Shown one piece after another: positions 10,000 to 20,068 of a stretch of DNA of 64,000 nt (the stretch's first letter is position 1; the number at the start of each line of letters is the position of its first letter). The notes under the pieces were generated by a model. It was given only the letters and a program-made list of their open reading frames with translations, did no database searches and was not told where the DNA came from. Source of the stretch: Nitrosospira multiformis (GTDB lineage Bacteria > Pseudomonadota > Gammaproteobacteria > Burkholderiales > Nitrosomonadaceae); assembly GCF_900110185.1 (NCBI RefSeq), contig NZ_FOCT01000014.1, forward strand, positions 1-64,000, in the 5' to 3' direction. Position numbers and translations under genes: made by a program.

Positions 10000-10039
10000 C
10001 GGAATCTCGTTGCGCGTTTTTGGTTGATGAGAGGTTGGT

Positions 10040-10357
10040 GTGATCAGAATAAATATTTTGTTGACCTTAATTCTCATCGCTTGCGCGCTGAGTGTTGTGA
10101 CTTCACAGCACAAGGCGCGCAAGCTGTTTGTGGAACTGGAAAAGGAGCAGCAACTGGCGAGGCAACTGGCGGAGGAATGGGGGCAGTTGCAGCTTGAGCA
10201 AAGCACCTGGGCGACGCATGCCCGTATTGAAAAAATTGCCACGGGGCAGCTGCAGATGCGCTTGCCGGACCCCAAGCGTATCCAGACCATACCCCTGAGT
10301 CAGCCCGTGGGGGAACCTGTCGATTCGACCGACTCCAAGGAAGCATCGAAATCATGA
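10040..10357 (+). CDS. ftsL: Cell division protein FtsL
   Basis: Small bitopic divisome protein that forms a complex with FtsB and FtsQ and helps activate FtsWI. The 105 residues start at GTG after GAGAGG. There is a short cytoplasmic tail, one transmembrane helix (about 5-20, ILLTLILIACALSVV), and a coiled-coil-prone segment rich in Glu, Gln and Lys (about 25-60). Sequence conservation of FtsL is weak; position between rsmH and ftsI supports the call. The end overlaps ftsI by 4 nt. Confidence 0.88.
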   Translation: MIRINILLTLILIACALSVVTSQHKARKLFVELEKEQQLARQLAEEWGQLQLEQSTWATHARIEKIATGQLQMRLPDPKRIQTIPLSQPVGEPVDSTDSKEASKS

Positions 10358-12117
10358 AAGCCAATCAAAAGCCGCCTGTTATCCTGCCTGTGAAGCGCTC
10401 ACGCCTCCTGGTGGGTTTATTGTTGCTTGGATTCGCTGGGCTGGCAGGACGCGCTGCTTATCTGCAGGGAATGCACAACGGGTTTTTGCAGCAGAAGGGC
10501 GAATCGCGTTATGGCCGCGTGCTCGAAATGAACGCAAACAGGGGAATGATCACCGATCGGTACGGCAAGCCCCTGGCGATAAGCACCCCCGTGGAATCCG
10601 TATGGCTGAGCCCGCAGGATGTGGTTGCCACCCCCGAGCAGTTAAGCAGGCTCGCGGATCTGATCGATATGAATGCGGGCGAGCTTCACAAACGCCTGGA
10701 TGGGCTGGCAGGAGTCTCCCAAGGTTCCCGGGCAACATCCCGACGCGATTTCGTATACCTGAAGCGGCATTTGTCGCCAGCCGTGGCAGCCGGCGTCGTC
10801 GAACTGAAAATCCCCGGCATATTTCTCAAACGCGAGTATCGGCGCTACTACCCTGCGGGAGACCTGACTTCGCACGTCCTCGGGTTCACCGATCTGGACG
10901 ACAAGGGGCAGGAGGGTATCGAGCTGGCCTGGCAGGATGAACTTGCCGGCAAGCCGGGAAGCCGCCGAGTCATCAAGGACCGCAAAGGCCATATCATCGA
11001 GGACGTCGAAAGCATCCGGGCGCCGAAGCCGGGGCAGAACATGGCGCTGTCGATAGATAGTAAAATACAGTACCTCGCCTACCGTGAATTGAAGCAGGCA
11101 GTGGAAACCCACAAGGCCAAGGCCGGCGGCCTGGTGGCGCTCGATGTGAAGACAGGCGAAGTCCTGGCCCTGGTGAATCTCCCGACCTACAACCCGAACA
11201 ACCGGTCCAACAGGAATAGTGCGCAGTCGCGTAACAGGGCTGTCACCGATATGTTCGAGCCAGGTTCCACGCTCAAGCCGTTCACGGTAGCGGCAGCGCT
11301 GGAAGCAGGGAGAATCACCCCGGACACTGTATTTCAAACCGCGCCGGGCTCATTCACCATAGGTAAGGCGACCATACGCGATGCGCACAGGACAGAGGCC
11401 TTGACTGTCACGCAGGTGATCCAGAAGTCCAGCAATGTGGGTTCAGCAAAGATCGCGCTCTCGCTTCCACCGCAGACACTGTGGGAAATGCTGAATGGAG
11501 CAGGATTCGGAGAGCTGCCTGGCTCCGGTTTTCCGGGCGAGGTGAGCGGCAAGTTGCGGCCTTATAAAACCTGGCGTCCCATTGAGCAGGCGACCATGTC
11601 GTATGGTCACGGCATTGCAGTGAGCCTGATGCAGCTTGCTCGTGCTTATATGATTTTTGCCGCGGAAGGTGAAATAAAACCGGTATCGCTGCTGAAGCTC
11701 GACTCGCCTCCCGTCAGCAAGCGCGCGATTTCACGCGACACAGCGCTGGCCGTGAGCCGTATGCTCGAGATGGTGGCGCAACCAGGGGGTACCGCTCCAC
11801 AGGCCCAGGTCAGCGGATATCGGGTGGCGGGGAAGACTGGCACCGCGCATAAGCTGGAAGGCAGAGGCTATGCAAAAAACCGCTATCTTTCGACCTTTGT
11901 CGGTTATGCGCCCGTTTCGAATCCAAGATATGTCATTGCAGTGATGCTGGACGAGCCATCAGCTGGACAATATTACGGAGGTACGGTGGCGGCACCGGTT
12001 TTCAGCCGGGTGATGCACGGTATCCTGCATATGCAGAACGTGCCGCACGATGCCCCGGGGGGCAATATGACGTCTCTGACAGCTGCCCCACCCAAGGGCA
12101 ACAAGGGTGATGTATGA
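10354..12117 (+). CDS. ftsI: Peptidoglycan D,D-transpeptidase FtsI (PBP3)
   Basis: Septal class B penicillin-binding protein that crosslinks new peptidoglycan together with FtsW. The 587 residues have a cytoplasmic tail, a single transmembrane helix (about 16-36), a PBP dimer domain and a transpeptidase domain. The active-site motifs are STLK (S305 nucleophile, K308), SSN (359-361) and KTGTA (494-498). It overlaps ftsL and murE by 4 nt each, so the block is translationally coupled. Confidence 0.96.
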   Translation: MKANQKPPVILPVKRSRLLVGLLLLGFAGLAGRAAYLQGMHNGFLQQKGESRYGRVLEMNANRGMITDRYGKPLAISTPVESVWLSPQDVVATPEQLSRLADLIDMNAGELHKRLDGLAGVSQGSRATSRRDFVYLKRHLSPAVAAGVVELKIPGIFLKREYRRYYPAGDLTSHVLGFTDLDDKGQEGIELAWQDELAGKPGSRRVIKDRKGHIIEDVESIRAPKPGQNMALSIDSKIQYLAYRELKQAVETHKAKAGGLVALDVKTGEVLALVNLPTYNPNNRSNRNSAQSRNRAVTDMFEPGSTLKPFTVAAALEAGRITPDTVFQTAPGSFTIGKATIRDAHRTEALTVTQVIQKSSNVGSAKIALSLPPQTLWEMLNGAGFGELPGSGFPGEVSGKLRPYKTWRPIEQATMSYGHGIAVSLMQLARAYMIFAAEGEIKPVSLLKLDSPPVSKRAISRDTALAVSRMLEMVAQPGGTAPQAQVSGYRVAGKTGTAHKLEGRGYAKNRYLSTFVGYAPVSNPRYVIAVMLDEPSAGQYYGGTVAAPVFSRVMHGILHMQNVPHDAPGGNMTSLTAAPPKGNKGDV

Positions 12118-13688
12118 GTTCCAGGTCGGACAGGAAGATATCGGAATGTCCCGGCCGCTCGGGAGCCGATTTTGATTTCCCTGCGCTTGACCGGCTTGGT
12201 GTCAGGATGGAGCATCTTGCGGTTGACAGCCGCACCGTGAAGCCGGGAGATACTTTTCTGGCCTATCGCGGAGAAAAAACGGATGGACGTAAATTCATTC
12301 CGCAAGCGATAGAGCGGGGTGCCCGCGCAGTAGTGTGGGAACGCGATGGCTTTGCGTGGGACCCGGAATGGAAAACACCTAACCTGCCAGTCTCGGATTT
12401 GAAATCCGAGGCGGGGTTCATCGCAGACTATTTGTATGATCATCCCTCACAAAAGCTATGGCTCATCGGAGTGACGGGAACGAACGGCAAAACGTCCTGC
12501 AGCCACTGGATTGTGCAGGCGATGGCGGCACTGGATCGTAAAGCCGCAGTTATCGGCACGCTGGGAGCCGGTTTTCCCGAAGAAATGGAATTTTCTGCAA
12601 ATACCACCCCCGATTCCGTGTTATTGCAAGCTAAAATAGCTAATTTTTTGCGGCGGGGCGCGGAATGCGTGGCAATGGAAGTCTCGTCGCATGGGATTGT
12701 GCAAGGACGGATAAACGGCGCAACGTTTGCAGTTGCCATGCTTACCAATCTTTCGCGCGATCACCTCGATTATCACGGTACCATGGAAGTGTATGCAGCT
12801 GCCAAAGCGCGGTTGTTTCACTGGAGCGGGCTCAAGTATGCCGTGCTGAACCTCGACGACGTATTTGGCATGCAGCTTCTGCACGATCTGGAAGGAACTG
12901 GAATCGGCATGATCGGCTATGGGTTTACTGATACAGCAAGCGCGCACCCCAATCCTGGCTCCTTCAGGAGGGTATGGGGTCGCAATCTCCGGGCAAGCAT
13001 GGCGGGATTGGAATTCGACATTGAATTTGAAGGGGAATGTCTGAAATTTAAAACGCAAGTGCTGGGCAGCTTCAACGCTTCCAACTTATTAGGGGTGCTC
13101 GCTACCCTGCTTGCAAGCGGTATTGCTTTCCCAGAAGCGGTCCGAGCCTTGCAGAAAATCCAGCCTGTAGCAGGGCGCATGCAGCAGATAGGTGGGGAGG
13201 GAGATGAACCCCTCATCGTTGTGGATTACGCTCATACTCCGGACGCTATGGAAAAGGTATTGACCACGCTGCGGGAAGCGGTGGACGGCGGTTTCCCTGC
13301 CGGGAAGTCGGAGACGGGATCAGGCAGGCTTGTCTGCGTATTCGGTTGCGGGGGCGAGCGCGATCAAGGCAAGCGTCCCCTGATGGGGGAAGTGGCGACC
13401 CGATTGGCTGATGAAGCCATCATCACCAGTGACAATCCTCGAAGCGAGGATCCGGATTCCATTATTCGTGACATCGCCGTTGGAGCTGCCGCCAATCATC
13501 GCATCGAGAAGGATCGGGCCGGTGCGATTCATCGCGCGATACAGGGCGCGCATAAGGGCGATGTCATATTGATCGCGGGTAAGGGGCACGAAACCTGGCA
13601 GGAGGCAGGGGGTAAAAAGTTTCCTTTCAGCGATGCAGAGGTCGCGAGAAGAGCATTGATGACGGAGAAAGCGCAGGCGCAGATATGA
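12114..13688 (+). CDS. murE: UDP-MurNAc-L-Ala-D-Glu:meso-diaminopimelate ligase MurE
   Basis: Adds the third stem residue to the peptidoglycan precursor in the cytoplasm, using ATP. The 524 residues contain the Mur-ligase P-loop GVTGTNGKTS (K126), the segment YHGTMEVYAAAKARLF that supplies the carbamylated lysine, the substrate motif DYAHTPDAMEKVL and DNPR (440-443). DNPR marks meso-diaminopimelate specificity rather than lysine, as expected for a Gram-negative bacterium. Its stop overlaps the murF start by 4 nt. Confidence 0.95.
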   Translation: MSSRSDRKISECPGRSGADFDFPALDRLGVRMEHLAVDSRTVKPGDTFLAYRGEKTDGRKFIPQAIERGARAVVWERDGFAWDPEWKTPNLPVSDLKSEAGFIADYLYDHPSQKLWLIGVTGTNGKTSCSHWIVQAMAALDRKAAVIGTLGAGFPEEMEFSANTTPDSVLLQAKIANFLRRGAECVAMEVSSHGIVQGRINGATFAVAMLTNLSRDHLDYHGTMEVYAAAKARLFHWSGLKYAVLNLDDVFGMQLLHDLEGTGIGMIGYGFTDTASAHPNPGSFRRVWGRNLRASMAGLEFDIEFEGECLKFKTQVLGSFNASNLLGVLATLLASGIAFPEAVRALQKIQPVAGRMQQIGGEGDEPLIVVDYAHTPDAMEKVLTTLREAVDGGFPAGKSETGSGRLVCVFGCGGERDQGKRPLMGEVATRLADEAIITSDNPRSEDPDSIIRDIAVGAAANHRIEKDRAGAIHRAIQGAHKGDVILIAGKGHETWQEAGGKKFPFSDAEVARRALMTEKAQAQI

Positions 13689-15100
13689 TGAGTTTGCAGG
13701 AGGCGGCCCAGGTTCTGTCCGCAACTTTGGCCGGGGAGCAGCATGATCGACCGGTTGCGGGCGAGATCGATTTCACGGGGGTGAGCACGGATAGCCGCGC
13801 ACTTGCGCGGGGTGATCTGTTTGTTGCTTTGGTCGGCCCCAACTTCGATGGTCACGATTTTATCGTCCAGGCACGGGACAGGGGTGCAATGGCGGCCTTG
13901 GTGCAGCAGGACAGACTGACCGGGGATCAGGAATACGGGATTCCCCTGATACAGGTGCAGAATACACGGCTGGCATTAGGACAACTGGCGGCATACTGGC
14001 GCGCGCGCTTTACCATACCCTTGGTTGCAGTAACGGGAAGTAATGGCAAGACGACCGTAAAGGAGATGATTGCCTCCATTTTAAGGCGCGCTGCGGAGCA
14101 GGCGCCGGAGGGGATGCGGACAGATGCTCCGGATGCAGTGCTGGCAACCCAAGGCAATCTCAACAACGATATAGGCATGCCCCTCACACTTTTGCGATTG
14201 CGTGAGTGGCATCACTATGCCGTCATAGAGATGGGCATGAACCATCCGGGCGAAATCTCATACCTTTCCCGCCTTGCAAAGCCTTCGGTGGCGCTCATCA
14301 CCAATGCTGGCGATGCGCACATTCAGGGACTTGGGTCAGTTGAAGCAGTAGCTCGCGCAAAGGGCGAGATCTTCGAAGGACTCGACCAGCAGGGAATAGC
14401 GGTTATCAATGCAGATGACCCCCATAATAGATTGTGGCGTGAACTTGCGGGTAACAGGCAGATAATCGATTTTGGTCTGAAGAGTAAGGCAAAAGTGAGT
14501 GCAGGCTACAAACTGGCTTTTTCCGGCGCGCAAATAACACTGATTTTACCTCAAGGGGTCGAGGAGGCGACTCTGCAGGTACCGGGCGAACATAACGTGC
14601 GAAATGCGCTGGCTGCCGCGGCTGCGGCCGTAGCCGTCGGTGTGCCTCCGAAGACGATCGCATCGGGATTGAGCATATTTGGTGGAGTGAAAGGAAGAAT
14701 GCAAAGGAAATGCGGTGTGCGCGGCGCAACGCTGATCGATGATTGTTACAACGCCAACCCCGACTCGGTACGGGCGGCTCTGGCGGTACTTGCAAGGGCG
14801 GAAGGTAAAAAAGTCCTGGTGCTGGGGGACATGGGAGAACTGGGCGACAAAGGAAGAGAGTTTCATGAACAGATCGGTGACGAAGCAAGAATTGCGGGGA
14901 TAGACGAACTCATGGCTTTAGGAGATTTGAGTGCGTACGCGGCGGAAAAGTTCGGCATTGGAGCTCGCCATTTCAGAAAAATGGAGGACTTGCTGGCAGA
15001 TATAGAAACGTTGCCAGGGCCGGATGTCACCCTGCTGATCAAAGGATCGCGTTTCATGCAGATGGAGCGGGTCGTAAAGCGTCTGGAAGCCGGGTTATGA
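13685..15100 (+). CDS. murF: UDP-MurNAc-tripeptide:D-Ala-D-Ala ligase MurF
   Basis: Completes the UDP-MurNAc-pentapeptide by adding D-Ala-D-Ala. The 471 residues have the MurF N-terminal domain with GVSTDSRALARGDLFVAL, the P-loop [13 protein letters not shown] (K122), the NNDIGMPLTLL motif of MurF, and the C-terminal DDCYNANPDSVRAAL signature. Overlaps murE by 4 nt. An 88-bp spacer separates it from mraY, one of the few gaps in the cluster. Confidence 0.95.
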   Translation: MMSLQEAAQVLSATLAGEQHDRPVAGEIDFTGVSTDSRALARGDLFVALVGPNFDGHDFIVQARDRGAMAALVQQDRLTGDQEYGIPLIQVQNTRLALGQLAAYWRARFTIPLVAVTGSNGKTTVKEMIASILRRAAEQAPEGMRTDAPDAVLATQGNLNNDIGMPLTLLRLREWHHYAVIEMGMNHPGEISYLSRLAKPSVALITNAGDAHIQGLGSVEAVARAKGEIFEGLDQQGIAVINADDPHNRLWRELAGNRQIIDFGLKSKAKVSAGYKLAFSGAQITLILPQGVEEATLQVPGEHNVRNALAAAAAAVAVGVPPKTIASGLSIFGGVKGRMQRKCGVRGATLIDDCYNANPDSVRAALAVLARAEGKKVLVLGDMGELGDKGREFHEQIGDEARIAGIDELMALGDLSAYAAEKFGIGARHFRKMEDLLADIETLPGPDVTLLIKGSRFMQMERVVKRLEAGL

Positions 15101-15188
15101 GTTTACGGGTTGTGAATCAGGTTATGGACGTCATAGTCCTCTTCGGAGATTCTGGTAAATCCCGGGGTATTTCACACGGACGGCTGTC

Positions 15189-16274
15189 ATGCTGCTAGAG
15201 CTTGCTCAATGGCTTGCCGGAGACATCCGCTTGTTCAATGTGTTCAGTTACATTACGTTGCGTACGGTTCTGGCTGCGCTCACCGCGCTGGTAATCTCGT
15301 TTATTGTGGGTCCGGCGATGATACGGAAACTTACCGCCTACAAGATCGGCCAAGCGGTTCGCGATGACGGCCCCCAGACACATCTGGTCAAGGCGGGCAC
15401 ACCCACCATGGGTGGAGCGCTGATACTCGTCTCTATCGCCATTACCACCTTGCTCTGGGCTGATCTCAGCAATCGCTACGTGTGGATTGTCCTGATTACA
15501 ACCCTGGGTTTCGGCATGATCGGCTGGGTGGATGATTACCGCAAGGTGGTATATCGCAATCCGAAAGGACTTTCCGCCCGGGCGAAGCTTTTCTGGCAAT
15601 CGGCCATTGCGATTTTGGTGGCGTTCTACCTGGTGCTGACGGCCGAGCTGCCCGCGCAGACAACCCTGATCGTTCCCTTCTTCAAACAGGTGGCCGTTCC
15701 GCTTGGCGTGACAGGATTCGTGGCACTCACCTATTTTGTCATCGTCGGTACCAGCAATGCAGTAAACCTGACCGACGGGCTGGATGGTCTCGCTATCATG
15801 CCTACCGTGATGATCAGCAGCGCTCTGGCGATTTTTTCCTATGTAGCCGGCCATGCGGTATTCGCAAAATATCTCGGTATGCCTCATATCCCCCAGGCCG
15901 GTGAACTTGCGGTTTTCTGTGGGGCCTTGGCGGGGGCAGGTCTTGCTTTTCTGTGGTTTAACGCTTATCCCGCAGAAGTCTTCATGGGAGATGTCGGGGC
16001 GCTTGCCCTGGGCGCGGCACTTGGAATCGTGACAGTGATAGTGCGACAGGAAATCGTTATGCTCATCATGGGAGGCGTATTTGTAGTGGAAACTCTGTCG
16101 GTCATGCTGCAGGTGGCTTCATTCAAGCTGATCGGCAAGCGCATTTTTCGCATGGCGCCGTTACATCATCACTACGAATTGAAAGGCTGGAAGGAAAACC
16201 AGGTAGTGGTCCGGTTCTGGATCATTACCATGATGCTGGTGCTGTTCGGTTTGTCTTCCCTGAAGCTGAGATGA
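15189..16274 (+). CDS. mraY: Phospho-N-acetylmuramoyl-pentapeptide transferase MraY
   Basis: Polytopic inner-membrane enzyme that moves phospho-MurNAc-pentapeptide onto undecaprenyl phosphate to form lipid I. The 361 residues include about ten hydrophobic helices and the family motifs [47 protein letters not shown] and the C-terminal [12 protein letters not shown] histidine motif. Length and motifs are standard. murD starts 11 bp after its stop. Confidence 0.96.
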   Translation: MLLELAQWLAGDIRLFNVFSYITLRTVLAALTALVISFIVGPAMIRKLTAYKIGQAVRDDGPQTHLVKAGTPTMGGALILVSIAITTLLWADLSNRYVWIVLITTLGFGMIGWVDDYRKVVYRNPKGLSARAKLFWQSAIAILVAFYLVLTAELPAQTTLIVPFFKQVAVPLGVTGFVALTYFVIVGTSNAVNLTDGLDGLAIMPTVMISSALAIFSYVAGHAVFAKYLGMPHIPQAGELAVFCGALAGAGLAFLWFNAYPAEVFMGDVGALALGAALGIVTVIVRQEIVMLIMGGVFVVETLSVMLQVASFKLIGKRIFRMAPLHHHYELKGWKENQVVVRFWIITMMLVLFGLSSLKLR

Positions 16275-16284
16275 AGTTGAAATC

Positions 16285-17748
16285 ATGAATCTGCAAGGCA
16301 GAACTGTCCTGGTGCTGGGCCTCGGAGAGACCGGCCTTTCCATGGCAAAATGGTTGTTTCGGCGGGGAGCGCTGGTGCGAGCAGCTGATACCCGAAACGA
16401 GCCACCGGGCATGAGGGCGTTTAACAGCGCGCTGCCGCAGGCGGAGGTTTTTACAGGTTCCCTGGCTGCCAGCGCCTTTTCCGGTGTGGATTTAATCGCA
16501 ATCAGTCCTGGTCTGCCCCTGTCGGAGCCGCTTGTGCAGCAGGCGCTGAAAGAAGGCATCCCGGTGGTCGGGGATATGGAGCTTTTTGCCTGGGCAGTCG
16601 GAGCAGTCGGAGATGCGGGGGGTGGCAGGCCAAAACTTGTCGGGATTACCGGCTCCAATGGCAAAACCACGGTGACCGCCATGACAGGGGCAATGTTAAA
16701 AAAAGCGGGGTGGGACGTCGAAGTGGCGGGAAATATCGGTCCTGCGGTCCTGGACGCGCTGATGCGCCGGGAAGATGCTGGAAAAATGCCGCAGGCGTGG
16801 GTGCTGGAGCTTTCCAGCTTCCAACTGGAAACCACGAAGAGTCTGGGAGTGGATGCGGCCGCAGTGCTGAATGTAAGCGAAGATCATCTTGACCGCTACG
16901 CGGGGATGCAGGAATACGCCGCTGCCAAGGCACGGATATTTCTTGGTGGCAGCAACGAGACCGGTGCTGGAGGCAAGGCTGACAGCGAGGGCGTGCAAAT
17001 CCTGAATGGCGATGATCCTGTCGTCCGGCAAATGACGTTAGCGGGAAGACCTCATGTCACTTTCAGCCTTGGCACGCCACAAAGTGACCGCGATTTCGGC
17101 TTGCTTCGCGAAGGTGGAGACACCTGGCTGATGCAGGGAGACACGCCTCTCATGAAAGCCGGCGAACTCGCCATTACTGGCCGGCACAATTGCGCAAATG
17201 CGCTGGCGGCACTGGCGCTATGCCGCGCCCTGGCTGTCCCGTTTGAGCCTTTGTTACAGGCGCTCCGCGAATTCAGGGGTTTGCCTCATCGAGTTGAAAA
17301 AGTGGCGGCCTTCAGTGGTATTACCTTCTACGACGATTCAAAAGGTACTAACGTAGGTGCAACGGTAGCTGCTTTGAAAGGTCTTGGGCAGCCCGTGGTT
17401 TTGATTGCCGGCGGAGATGGGAAGGCGCAGAATTTTTCGCCCCTGGCTGCCCCGATAGGCGAGCATGGGCGCGCGGTGGTGCTCATTGGGCGGGATGCGG
17501 AAAGAATCGCAGTGGCGATAAATGAGTGCGGAGTGCCTCTGCATCGTGCTCAAACGATGGAAGAGGCGGTTCGAAAAAGTTTTCAGCTGGCGCGGGAGGG
17601 CGATGCAGTCCTGATGTCCCCGGCATGCGCAAGCTTCGATATGTTCGACAACTATGTGCATCGGGCAGAGGCGTTCGTTGCGGCGGTAAGAAGCATGCAG
17701 GCCGCACGTGCAGGCAGCAATTCAGCCACGGTTGCAGGACGGCATTGA
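16285..17748 (+). CDS. murD: UDP-N-acetylmuramoyl-L-alanine:D-glutamate ligase MurD
   Basis: Cytoplasmic ATP-dependent ligase that adds D-glutamate to UDP-MurNAc-L-Ala. The 487 residues begin with a Rossmann-like segment [17 protein letters not shown]. They carry the P-loop [14 protein letters not shown] (K127), [10 protein letters not shown], and the late [16 protein letters not shown] and [14 protein letters not shown] motifs. It is a little longer than the E. coli enzyme; the extra length is in loops. ftsW follows directly. Confidence 0.94.
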   Translation: MNLQGRTVLVLGLGETGLSMAKWLFRRGALVRAADTRNEPPGMRAFNSALPQAEVFTGSLAASAFSGVDLIAISPGLPLSEPLVQQALKEGIPVVGDMELFAWAVGAVGDAGGGRPKLVGITGSNGKTTVTAMTGAMLKKAGWDVEVAGNIGPAVLDALMRREDAGKMPQAWVLELSSFQLETTKSLGVDAAAVLNVSEDHLDRYAGMQEYAAAKARIFLGGSNETGAGGKADSEGVQILNGDDPVVRQMTLAGRPHVTFSLGTPQSDRDFGLLREGGDTWLMQGDTPLMKAGELAITGRHNCANALAALALCRALAVPFEPLLQALREFRGLPHRVEKVAAFSGITFYDDSKGTNVGATVAALKGLGQPVVLIAGGDGKAQNFSPLAAPIGEHGRAVVLIGRDAERIAVAINECGVPLHRAQTMEEAVRKSFQLAREGDAVLMSPACASFDMFDNYVHRAEAFVAAVRSMQAARAGSNSATVAGRH

Positions 17749-17752
17749 TCAG

Positions 17753-18913
17753 ATGATTTATCAGTACGGTACCGGAAAGCAGAAAGTTCTGCCTGCGGAT
17801 TTCGACCAGGCCCTGATCTGGACAGCAATACTCTTGCTGAGCCTTGGGCTGGTGATGGTTTACTCCGCCTCGATTTCGATTGCCGAGGCCGAGGGCAGCG
17901 GTTACCCGGCCTATTTTCTCATCCGGCACGCGGCCTATGTCGCGGCAGGTTTGCTGGTGGCAGTGATTGCGTTCCAGGTTCCCATGGAGTCGTGGCAGAA
18001 ATATTCCTTCCAACTGTTTCTGCTGGGGGGGTGCCTGCTGGCACTGGTGCTGGTTCCCGGCATAGGCCGCGAAATCAACGGTAGCCGCCGCTGGATATCC
18101 TTGCTGGTGGTGAATCTTCAACCGTCGGAATTCATGAAATTGTTCATGGTGATCTACGTCGCCAATTACACGGTGCGCAAATCCGCCTTTCTGGGAAGTT
18201 TTCGCAAGGGTTTTCTTCCCATGCTGATCATTACGCTCATCGTGGGGGGTCTCCTGCTGCTCGAGCCGGATTTTGGCGCCTTCGTTGTCATTACCACTGT
18301 CATGATGGCGATATTGTTTCTGGGAGGAATGGACCTGAAACTATTCGTCGGGCTGATTGGTTTCCTGATTGTTGGCCTCCTTGCCCTGGTCTGGAACGCC
18401 CCTTATCGCATGCAGCGTTTCTTCGGGTTTCTGGATCCCTGGGATGATCCTTATGGAAAAGGATACCAGTTGAGCCACGCTCTGATTGCATTCGGACGCG
18501 GTGAATGGCTGGGTGTCGGCCTGGGCGGAAGTGTCGAAAAGCTTTTCTATCTGCCGGAGGCGCATACCGATTTTCTTCTGGCTGTAGTTGCAGAGGAACT
18601 TGGTTTCGTCGGCGTCTTGATCGTGCTGGCGTTATTCAGTTGGGTAATCGCACGCGCGTTCATCATCGGCCGTCAGTCGGCAGTCAGGGGGCGTTATTTT
18701 CCCGCACTCGTGGCGCAAGGTATCGGTGTATGGCTGGGAGTGCAGACATTCATCAACATGGGCGTGAATATGGGAGTGCTCCCGCCGAAGGGACTCACCC
18801 TGCCGTTGATGAGTTTCGGTGGCAGCAGCATAGTTGCGAGCTGTCTCTCGCTGGCGGTGTTGCTGCGCGCGGATTGGGAAAACCGGCAGTTGGCGAGAGG
18901 TTATCGGATATGA
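17753..18913 (+). CDS. ftsW: Septal peptidoglycan glycosyltransferase FtsW
   Basis: SEDS-family polytopic membrane protein that polymerises lipid II at the septum together with FtsI. About ten hydrophobic helices are evident. Family signatures are [55 protein letters not shown], and the C-terminal [27 protein letters not shown] region. I use the ATG at 17753; an in-frame ATG at 17708 would add 15 polar residues and overlap murD. Neither has a strong ribosome site. Confidence 0.93.
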   Translation: MIYQYGTGKQKVLPADFDQALIWTAILLLSLGLVMVYSASISIAEAEGSGYPAYFLIRHAAYVAAGLLVAVIAFQVPMESWQKYSFQLFLLGGCLLALVLVPGIGREINGSRRWISLLVVNLQPSEFMKLFMVIYVANYTVRKSAFLGSFRKGFLPMLIITLIVGGLLLLEPDFGAFVVITTVMMAILFLGGMDLKLFVGLIGFLIVGLLALVWNAPYRMQRFFGFLDPWDDPYGKGYQLSHALIAFGRGEWLGVGLGGSVEKLFYLPEAHTDFLLAVVAEELGFVGVLIVLALFSWVIARAFIIGRQSAVRGRYFPALVAQGIGVWLGVQTFINMGVNMGVLPPKGLTLPLMSFGGSSIVASCLSLAVLLRADWENRQLARGYRI

Positions 18914-18932
18914 AAAATACAGGAATGGCGTC

Positions 18933-20006
18933 TTGAGCCATACGATTCTCATTATGGCAGGGGGAACCGGCGGACATGTATTTCCCGGTCTTGCCGTGGC
19001 GGAGTATTTGAAGGGAGCCGGGTGGCGTATAGTCTGGCTTGGAACTGAAGGGGGAATGGAAACAACGCTGGCGCGGCAGCAGGGGCATGCCCTGGAGACG
19101 ATTCGTTTCTCCGGATTGCGGGGGAAAAACGTTCGCACCTGGTTGTTGCTGCCCGCGCGTCTGTTGCTGGCATTCTGGCAAAGCGCAAGAGTAATACGGA
19201 AGGTTCGGCCGGACGTGGTGTTGGGTATGGGCGGCTATCCCGCATTTCCGGGGGGAATGATGGCTTCGCTGCTCGCGCGGCCGTTGCTGATACACGAGCA
19301 AAACTCCATTCCGGGACTTGCCAACAGAATCCTCTCGAGACTCGCCGACAGGGTATTGCTGGGATTTCCCGATGCGATCAAAGGTGAAAAAAAAGCGATG
19401 TTTTGTGGCAATCCCGTACGTGACGAAATCACCAGGCTGGCGCCGCCTGCACAAAGGTATGCGGATCGCAGCGGAAGTATCAAGCTGCTGGTGGTAGGGG
19501 GAAGTCTGGGCGCTCAGGCACTGAATACCATCGTACCGCAGGCATTGAAGCGGATACCTGAAGGGATGCGCCCGCAGGTGACGCATCAGGCGGGGGCCCG
19601 GCATCTGGAGGCGCTGAAGCGGAATTACTCCGAAGCGGGAGTGGAGGGTGAACTGGTTACGTTTATCGACAATATGGCGTCCCGCTATGGAGAGAGTGAT
19701 CTCGTGATCTGCCGCGCGGGCGCGCTCACCGTCGCGGAGTTGGCCGCAGCGGGTGTAGCCAGCATTCTGGTGCCTTTTCCCTATGCTGTGGATGATCATC
19801 AGACCACGAACGCAAAATTTTTGAGCGGGAAAGGCGCTGCGATATTGCTGCCCCAGAGCCAGCTGACTCCGGAAGGACTGGCGGAGCTATTGGTAGGTAT
19901 GGGCAGGGACCAGTTTATGGAAATGGCATGCCGGGCGAGAGAGCTGGCGCAACCCCATGCTACCCGGTGCGTGGCCGAGACGTGCATGGAAATGGTTGCA
20001 GTTTAA
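18933..20006 (+). CDS. murG: Lipid II synthase MurG (GlcNAc transferase)
   Basis: Peripheral membrane glycosyltransferase that converts lipid I to lipid II using UDP-GlcNAc. Family motifs are MAGGTGGHVFPGLAVA near the N-terminus, GMGGYPAFPGG, LLIHEQNSIPGLANR, VVGGSLGAQALN and ICRAGALTVAEL. No ATG or GTG lies just before the conserved start, so I choose the TTG at 18933 (giving SHTILIMAGGTGG), which follows AGGA. The frame is open back to 18834 inside ftsW, but that part is not MurG-like. Length is then 357 residues, as expected. Confidence 0.92.
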   Translation: MSHTILIMAGGTGGHVFPGLAVAEYLKGAGWRIVWLGTEGGMETTLARQQGHALETIRFSGLRGKNVRTWLLLPARLLLAFWQSARVIRKVRPDVVLGMGGYPAFPGGMMASLLARPLLIHEQNSIPGLANRILSRLADRVLLGFPDAIKGEKKAMFCGNPVRDEITRLAPPAQRYADRSGSIKLLVVGGSLGAQALNTIVPQALKRIPEGMRPQVTHQAGARHLEALKRNYSEAGVEGELVTFIDNMASRYGESDLVICRAGALTVAELAAAGVASILVPFPYAVDDHQTTNAKFLSGKGAAILLPQSQLTPEGLAELLVGMGRDQFMEMACRARELAQPHATRCVAETCMEMVAV

Positions 20007-20068
20007 GGTGATCATGTTGCCTTCGTCTTACAACTATTGCACTTGCTTTATGTGTAAACAACGAAAGT